Source of the DNA: Plumapathes pennacea
Lineage: Eukaryota; Cnidaria; Anthozoa; Antipatharia; Myriopathidae
Direction: 5' to 3'
NCBI GenBank assembly: GCA_964036295.1
Contig: OZ038462.1
Span: 11,270,440 to 11,334,439, forward strand
Length of the DNA: 64,000 nt
Every line of letters starts with the position of its first letter. Within the stretch, counting starts at the first letter, position 1. The position numbers and the translations under genes are program-made. Of the stretch, positions 57,958-64,000 are shown piece by piece. The notes beneath the pieces are model-generated. The model saw only the letters and a program-made list of their open reading frames with translations, was not told where the DNA came from and did not search any database.

Positions 57958-60900
57958 AGAACACTTGGTTGAGTGCAACTGAGTGATCAGTTGGCTGTTG
58001 TTCGTCCATCACCACAGCACTGCCTTGTAAAACTACAAACAACATCTCACCTGAAAGAAAAGAGAGCGGTTAGTCTGAATCATGTTGAAAAACTGACACA
58101 AGCAAACCCTGACTGCGATACGGTCACGCAAGCAAGTGGTGTAGGCGTTTTTTCGAACTGCTGATTAGTCTCTTCTTCGATTTAAGACCACTCGTAAAGT
58201 ACGTTGGCTTCTGGTTGGTTGAAAGTGTTTTCTTACAGCCATTGTAAATAATTTAGTTTTAGTACTATGATAAGTCACCCAAAGACATGCTCCATGTTCT
58301 GTACCAATCACAATCGAGAAACCCGTGCTATCTTTTAAAAGTACTTGAAATAAATGAACATTTTAAATATTAGAAAATTGCACGAGCGCAACGCAAAATA
58401 TGTGACCACCCGGTATATTATGACTACAAAAATATATGCAATCTGATTGGCTGACAGAAAGCAAGTTAATCGGCTCGTTAGATTATCGTACAAATTTCAA
58501 ACATCATGATGTAAATCATTAATTGCAAGAACAACTCATAAACTAATAATATTTATGACCTATCAAATACTTCCTCTCAAGCGTGATTGGTGCAACCGTG
58601 ACATGTGACCATTATTCGATAAGCCCTGGCTGGTGAAGTGTCGCTAGTTATTGATAATATCCGAAAATGCTTCACGGTGCCAGCGCCATTATTTTCGCTG
58701 TGAAAGAAATATTTGAAAGATAATAATGACAATAGACTACTCTTGGCTTCAGAATTACGCACGGATATTTGCCTTCGGACATTATCTGTTCCTCGAAGCT
58801 CACAGTTGCACGTTCGCTTCTTGGAACAGATAATACCCTCAGACAAATACCCATGCATACTTTTCGCTAAAAGTAGGCTATTTTTATGTGTACATTTCCG
58901 TTCCGTTGTAATTCTTTCAGTTATAATTCATGTTCACTGCCAACGATTAACTTCATTTATTGCAAATGACAAAACTCGCATTTCGTCATCAAAAGTGTGA
59001 ATAATAATTCTTGTTTCACATTTAATGTGCTAGCTGTTAATCATTTCCAATTTTAAATTTCTGCGGTCCAATTTTCACACTGTTTGGGAAAAGTTGACAT
59101 ACTCTCAGCCAATCAGAATGCAGAATTATTGTGTACATGTTATTTTGCTTGTAAACCGCTGACATTTTAACTCACTCACCGTTCTGATATTGAGATTCTG
59201 TTAAGATAGAATCACCATCATTTATTTCATGGACAATCATGGACAGAGCGATGATGTAAAGAAAACCTGGAGGGCACTCCCTAAACACGGACGTCTGCGA
59301 AAACATGAAAAAGATGACTATTGCCCAGGTAGTCGAAAAACCTGCACACACGCACACTTACACAAAAACTGAACTTCATTCGTTTCTTGGGGAATACATT
59401 AAAGGGTCCTGTCAACCACAGTCCTTGCGCACCGAAACTCTTGATCCGCCATTTTTAGCCCCCCCCCCCCCCCCCCCCCCCCCCCTCCCAAAAAAAAAAG
59501 GAAAGAAAAAAAAAGAGAGAGAAAAGAAAAGAAAAGAGAAAAAAAAAAGTCAAAAGATGAATTAGCAATCCATTTCCACCCGGTTAGTTTGAGAAGAATA
59601 TAAGTTTCTTTTGGCCTAAAACTGCTACTAACCTATTTTGCTATTGAGTTATTACGTTTTCCCGTGTTGGGAACCAAATTTAGTCTTGGATTTTCTACAC
59701 GTTTCCAGATGTAAACAAAACACATTGAATTAGCTGACAGGGCTGCTTTAACAAAATGAGCAAGTGCAAAAAGAGTTCCCACTACCGCCCTCTTCTAAAC
59801 ATCCTCATAGCTAGAAAATAACGCCATGTTCATTTTGTATTGATGCATGTGCTATGAAACATAAACTCAGTCCGCTGCACTTATATGTTAGGTTCCTAAA
59901 AAGTACACAAGCGAACACTAAGGGGGAAAATGGCACACGTTTGATGCTAGGCTGACATGAGGGTTGTCCAATACATCACATCTGAGTCCAGTGGACAAGT
60001 GGGGAGTCATATAAACAGACGGAAGCGGCTGATTGTGTCAGAATGACCTAACTGTACGTCGGACTCAGATGGGTATCAAGGTCACGTGCGCGTACTGTGT
60101 CAAACTATAATGCACGATGATAGCACAACTAATCAAATCCGTTCGCTCGAACTATCGTGCTTATATTACAATACGCGGGAGTAGTGCATACCTGTTTCAA
60201 AGCCATTCTCAAGATCTGCAATGCACAAAGAAATTTGAAAACATAAAGCACATCTTCACATTTGGTAATTGGTAAATCCCAATTTTCTTTGTAAGTTTTT
60301 TGACAATTTTTCTTTGTTTCTCTACAGTTCTTACTTGGAATTCTACAAGCTTTTGCGTGACTGATTTGAAAGTCTTTAGTAAAAGGCTTATTGCATTATC
60401 TGACCAACTTAAAGACTTTGCTGTGAATGTTGTGGACGCTGCCATCTTGACCGTGCGAACACGCCCTGACGAAAATGAAGACCTGCGAACAAAATTCACA
60501 TGCGATACGTTTCCAAAGCACGCCTGCCCTGCTTTCAGCAACTGGATTTGTCATAGAAAATTTGGACAAATTTTTTTTCATATCTACGAGCAAAAAAAAA
60601 AACGTCACAAAAAACTTGCCTTAGAAAACTTGCTCAATCATGTGCATTGGGCTTAGCCTAACCGTGCTTTGAGCAATGAGGAGTGGTTCACTCAAACTAT
60701 TTACTTAGTGACTTTTGAGGCAACACACCCTGTCTCAAGCAAAAACCGAGAACCCATGCGACCACCTTGCATAATCTACCGTATGAAAGGTATGAACAAT
60801 ACAGCAACGATGAGCTGTACCAATGCCGTATATAACTAGCACGAGCGGGTAGGCAGCATCTCACTTCCACTATAGAATTCTAAGTTTAAAGTTTGTTCTT

Positions 60901-63801
60901 GAAACATTGTACCGTTTATGAGATTATATATTGGAATCATCAAAAAACCACGTGAAAGCCGTAAAATCCCACTTATGAGCCCTTGGCTTGTACAACTTCA
61001 AAAGGGACTTATAATAGGGATAAAATGATTCTGAAGCCGTTCATAACAGAAAACCACTGTCTTGTCCGATGTACTATACATCTTATGTATCCTTCTGTAG
61101 TATACTATATATTCTGTACTATATATCATGAAAATCATATTTTTTCTCCGTTTTGAAAATTTTCACTCGATAGCGTTTTCGCTGGTTAATCCGTTTTCAG
61201 CGTAAATTTTTATCGTTTTCAAAAATTTCTGCATTCACACTATAGCTTGTGATCATCGTGTCGTCAACATTATCAACAAGTTACGGTTTCGAGCATTTAA
61301 AAACTGCGTTTTCGAAAATGTCCACTTTAGAAAGCGTTTTCGAAATGTTCCGCCGTTTTCTTCGTGTGTGTGTACACGGAAGGCGGAATCGCAAACAAAA
61401 GCCGACGTTTTCAAATAAACCGAATACTCATTCTCACCTCCATGTCAATTCCTCCTCCGTATCTTTTCACCAGCTCCTCGTATCTCTGCTCAACGTGCTC
61501 TTTCCATTTTGTGCTCAATTCACGCAACAAGGCCGACTCAGATGGGAACTAAAAAAGAACAAACATGGACAGTCAAATGGTTCGAATCGAGCAGCTAGCC
61601 GTGGTGACTTTTTAAACAGGCAAAGTGAGCACACAAACTAATGCGTTTGCACGGTTTTAATACTGTAGGGTAAACTCCAGACAAGATGTTGGAAGTGAGC
61701 TTATATACTTTACCATGGAATTTTAAAGTCATGTCATGCGCAGTATTACATGTTTTCATGATTTGAAAAGCTGGAACTCTTCGAGCCTGTAGTGATTACC
61801 TTTAGGCCACGTGGTGAATTTTGGGTCATGTGACCTATAGCTGTAAAAGGTGCAATACAAAAATTTCCAATCACCTGGTTCACGACATCATGGAGATCTT
61901 CAGGATGGATAGTTATGACCTGGCATGGCATCGCTGCTCTGTGTTAAAGCATCACAAAATTAAAATCAGCAACAACACTTTGGCGTATGGCTGGATACTG
62001 AACTACATATTCTCCAAAGAATCATGGCTTAACGAAAAAATCATAAAGGGAGGGACAAATAAGATTTTGAAGGTCACTTTTTCGTGAAAAGCTTTTCATA
62101 TGAAATGAAAATGATTTCATTTTCATGTGAAGGACTCCGCTCAGCCTTGTTTTAAAACTGACGCACAAGGTACTCAGAAATGGTCTATTAAATGGGTTTA
62201 GGGGGGAGGTGTGCAATTACGTCACACTCTCATACAACATCCGACAGTGTTTGTCCCGGAGAAGATCCCCCACCCTGCCCGCTGGATGGGATGTAAGATG
62301 GCTAGGAATTTTGGGGTTCCTTAAAAGTTGCAAAGAACTTAGATGTTTCGTCTGAAAATTACCGATCAGTCACTGTAGTCAATGGAGCTTTTAAGTTTGG
62401 AGTGATTATTCAGACTGCAAAGAAAAATATGTAGTGTCCAGAAAAGAATGCGGATTTTAAAAATGATGCACGTAATATATTGAGTATAAACTAATTTACT
62501 AACCCAAACATTATATGATTGTGTAAATTATCCAAAGTACAAATAAACTGTTGTTGTTGTTGTTGTTACTTATGGCTATGGAAATCCGATAGAAGGTATA
62601 AGATATTATCAAGTTGTTATTATCTTCTCGATAATCTGATGGGGAATGATCAGCTTTATACCTGACAGATGTTCTCCTTTCTGAGTTCACGAATAGACCT
62701 TAACAGACAGATAAAAAAGGTTGTTTAGAGAATATTGTCATCGTTAAGATTAACGTCATCATCATCATAAATTGATCATCGAGGGTTCCCAATAACATTC
62801 AGATTCAATCCCGTCCTCCTGATAAACCCGATCCTGATCTTAGAACGTTCTACACCTAAAGCACAAATTGACTTTCTCGACAGCTCAGTACTATTTATGT
62901 AAAGGAACTGTCCAAATCCAAAGTAAAACTCGGAGACTGAAAACGAAATTTGGCTTCACATTTCAGTGCATGTCTTTTTGGTTACTGAATGGACGTCACC
63001 AACAACAAGCAAATATTTTTGCAGAACATAATTGAATAAGACTACAAAGTTTAATAAGGAAAGAAAGATTAAATCGGTGCTTATGTCATCTAAAGTAACT
63101 ACAGCGAGTTTAGAGCTATTTGAGTCTGATGACATCATCGGCTTCGTCATTGCCTTGAGCTGCCCTCTCTTTTTCACTGCTGTTACACAGTAGTATTGTA
63201 TCATAATGAGCCTTCATTATCGTCTTCTCTCACCTGTCCCCGAGCCTCTTTGTTCAATATTCTACAACTTTCTCTAAACGAAATGCATACTTGCCAACAA
63301 TTCGTAATGAAAAAGAGTCTAGAAGAGGTGCCTAAGTCTCTCTTTGACTTAGGTGGTTCTGTTGTAATTTCGGGCGCGCTTGTCCATGACAAACGTGCCC
63401 GAAATTTTTGGCATTACTACGACTTCTATAAAACTTTGACAAAAGTTGTAGCTGTCATTCAGCAACTTTTTTCACTGGGTGCGATTTTGTTAAAAAAAAA
63501 TGCTGTCCTTCTAAGCTATAATATCGCTGAAAATATTTTCCCTCAGTTAAATCGGCTTCTATCATATTATTGCTGAATACTAGCTGCAACATTTCCCATA
63601 GGAATCACAGTAATGCGAAAAAATTTATGATCCAAAGTTTGTCATAGACGAGTGCGCCCAAAACTACAACGGAGCCACCTTAAGCGGCTATGAGTTATCT
63701 TCTGACTGGTCTCTTTGTTTCTACCTTCCTCTCCAAAGCAGAAGCCTCTTTCTCCTGCATCAAATTTGGCAAGCTCCTGATCACCAGTTGACAACACCAC
63801 T
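57958..63801 (-). CDS. Tandem cyclic-nucleotide-binding-domain protein, partial
   Basis: Exons in compatible phase: 63725-63801, 62662-62698, 61875-61938, 61438-61548, 60192-60215, 59180-59294 and 57958-58050. The first four give the end of one CNB domain and its C-terminal helix. ELAKFDAGERGFCFGEEG is followed by LFVNSERRTSVRAAMP, with the cassette FGE and the Arg pair, then VITIHPEDLHDVV and FPSESALLRELSTKWKE. The last three start a second CNB domain (SVFRECPPGFLYIIAL; EINDGDSIL; NGEMLFVVLQGSAVVM) that stops before its cassette. The first domain resembles HCN/CNG-type binding domains, but no membrane segments lie between the two, so a soluble tandem-CNB protein is likelier. The gene starts beyond the right edge. 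An alternative first exon at 60335-60445 also fits. Confidence 0.6.
58750..58855. repeat. Palindromic repeat
   Basis: ACGGATATTTGCCTTCGGAC and ATTATCTGTTCC in the left half face GGAACAGATAAT and CAGACAAATACC in the right half, forming an imperfect hairpin of about 100 bp. Confidence 0.5.
59555..59745. repeat. Dispersed repeat, copy 3
   Basis: Third copy of the family at 6650-6855 and 7290-7600: GCAATCCATTTCCA, GTGTTGGGAACCAAATTTAG and ACGTTTCCAGATG in order. It follows a C run (59460-59485) and an A/G-rich stretch. Confidence 0.5.
60335..60445 (-). CDS. Possible alternative first exon of the CNBD gene
   Basis: ATG at 60445 (in CAAGATGG context) opens MAASTTFTAKSLSWSDNA and runs 37 codons to a good donor CCAA|GTAAGA. 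It ends in phase 0, the same as exon 61438-61548, so either can splice to 60192-60215. Starting here would give a shorter product holding only the second CNB domain. It could also be an unrelated first exon; there is no transcript evidence. Confidence 0.35.
62420..62572 (+). mobile_element. Possible 3' stub of a non-LTR element with TTG tail
   Basis: An A/T-rich segment ending AAATAAACTG followed by seven TTG units. Ending in a simple repeat right after an AATAAA-like signal is typical of truncated LINE 3' ends. No coding remains. Confidence 0.35.
63351..63679. repeat. Foldback element next to TTAA, copy 2
   Basis: Relative of 14663-15323, in the CNBD gene intron about 45 bp after exon 63725-63801. 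The ends AGGTGGTTCTGTTGTA and TACAACGGAGCCACCT are inverted. CTTGTCCATGACAAAC and GTTTGTCATAGACGAG face each other. TTAA lies at the right edge (63680-63683). Confidence 0.65.
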
Positions 63802-64000
63802 CTGACAGAAAAATAGAAACATTGTAATAATTGTTCCATGAGTGAAAATCTCTTTCATCGTTGATAAATTGATGAACTCCACGCAAATGCCTTTAAATTA
63901 TTAAGTGAGCATGTACAGTGTACATGAACGTAATTTCAACTGTGAGTTACTGTGGCTGTATGAATAAGTTGCAGAGAAATCATAAGCTACAATACACACA

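Noticed and set aside
63233-63326. Candidate minus-strand exon ending GGACAG|GTGAGA
   Set aside because: Its frame (SFRESCRILNKEARGQ) does not fit between the CNB exons at 63725 and 62698, which join directly in phase.
1-64000. tRNA or rRNA genes
   Set aside because: None could be recognised by eye; a covariance-model scan would be needed to exclude degenerate copies.

Overview
This is a stretch of an animal nuclear genome. Genes are split into many short exons with GT-AG introns, base composition is AT-rich, and much of the sequence is inverted-repeat elements. The protein families and the style of repeats fit a cnidarian, most likely an anthozoan such as a stony coral. That assignment is inference from gene content and repeat style; nothing in the window proves it.

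Layout. (1) 1-5.6 kb holds no host gene, but has a TTAA-flanked DNA transposon with a THAP-like remnant and a foldback element. (2) 5.6-11.2 kb, minus strand: a quaking/HOW-type STAR RNA-binding protein, five coding exons. (3) 11.4-21.1 kb, plus strand: DNAJC8, nine coding exons, head-to-head with the quaking gene across only about 200 bp. Its introns are packed with nested elements, a tandem array of small transposons and minisatellites. (4) 21.1-28.3 kb: repeat-rich, with a broken Crypton/DUF3504-like ORF. (5) 28.3-38.8 kb, plus strand: a complete ABCC4/MRP4-like transporter, six coding exons, with a decayed LINE in intron 4. (6) 38.8-42.5 kb: spacer between two convergent 3' ends, with a diverged direct duplication. 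(7) 42.5-53.8 kb, minus strand: WDTC1, eight coding exons. (8) 55.2-64 kb, minus strand: exons of a protein with two cyclic-nucleotide-binding domains, running off the right edge, plus a two-exon unrecognised ORF that may be its 3' end or a separate gene.

The genes do not form a pathway. Quaking and DNAJC8 both act in pre-mRNA processing and may share a promoter; WDTC1 is a CUL4-DDB1 substrate-receptor type protein; ABCC4 is a plasma-membrane exporter.

The most unusual spot is 55.4-58.1 kb. The second cyclic-nucleotide-binding domain appears split: its front half is encoded on the minus strand (57958-58050 and upstream exons) and a matching back half lies on the plus strand (about 57366-57560). 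An exon start is present twice in opposite orientation (55431-55493 and 57225-57290), with an 88-bp tandem repeat between the copies. This looks like a local inversion or inverted duplication, or an assembly error. Exon coordinates were worked out by hand from splice consensus, phase and family similarity.
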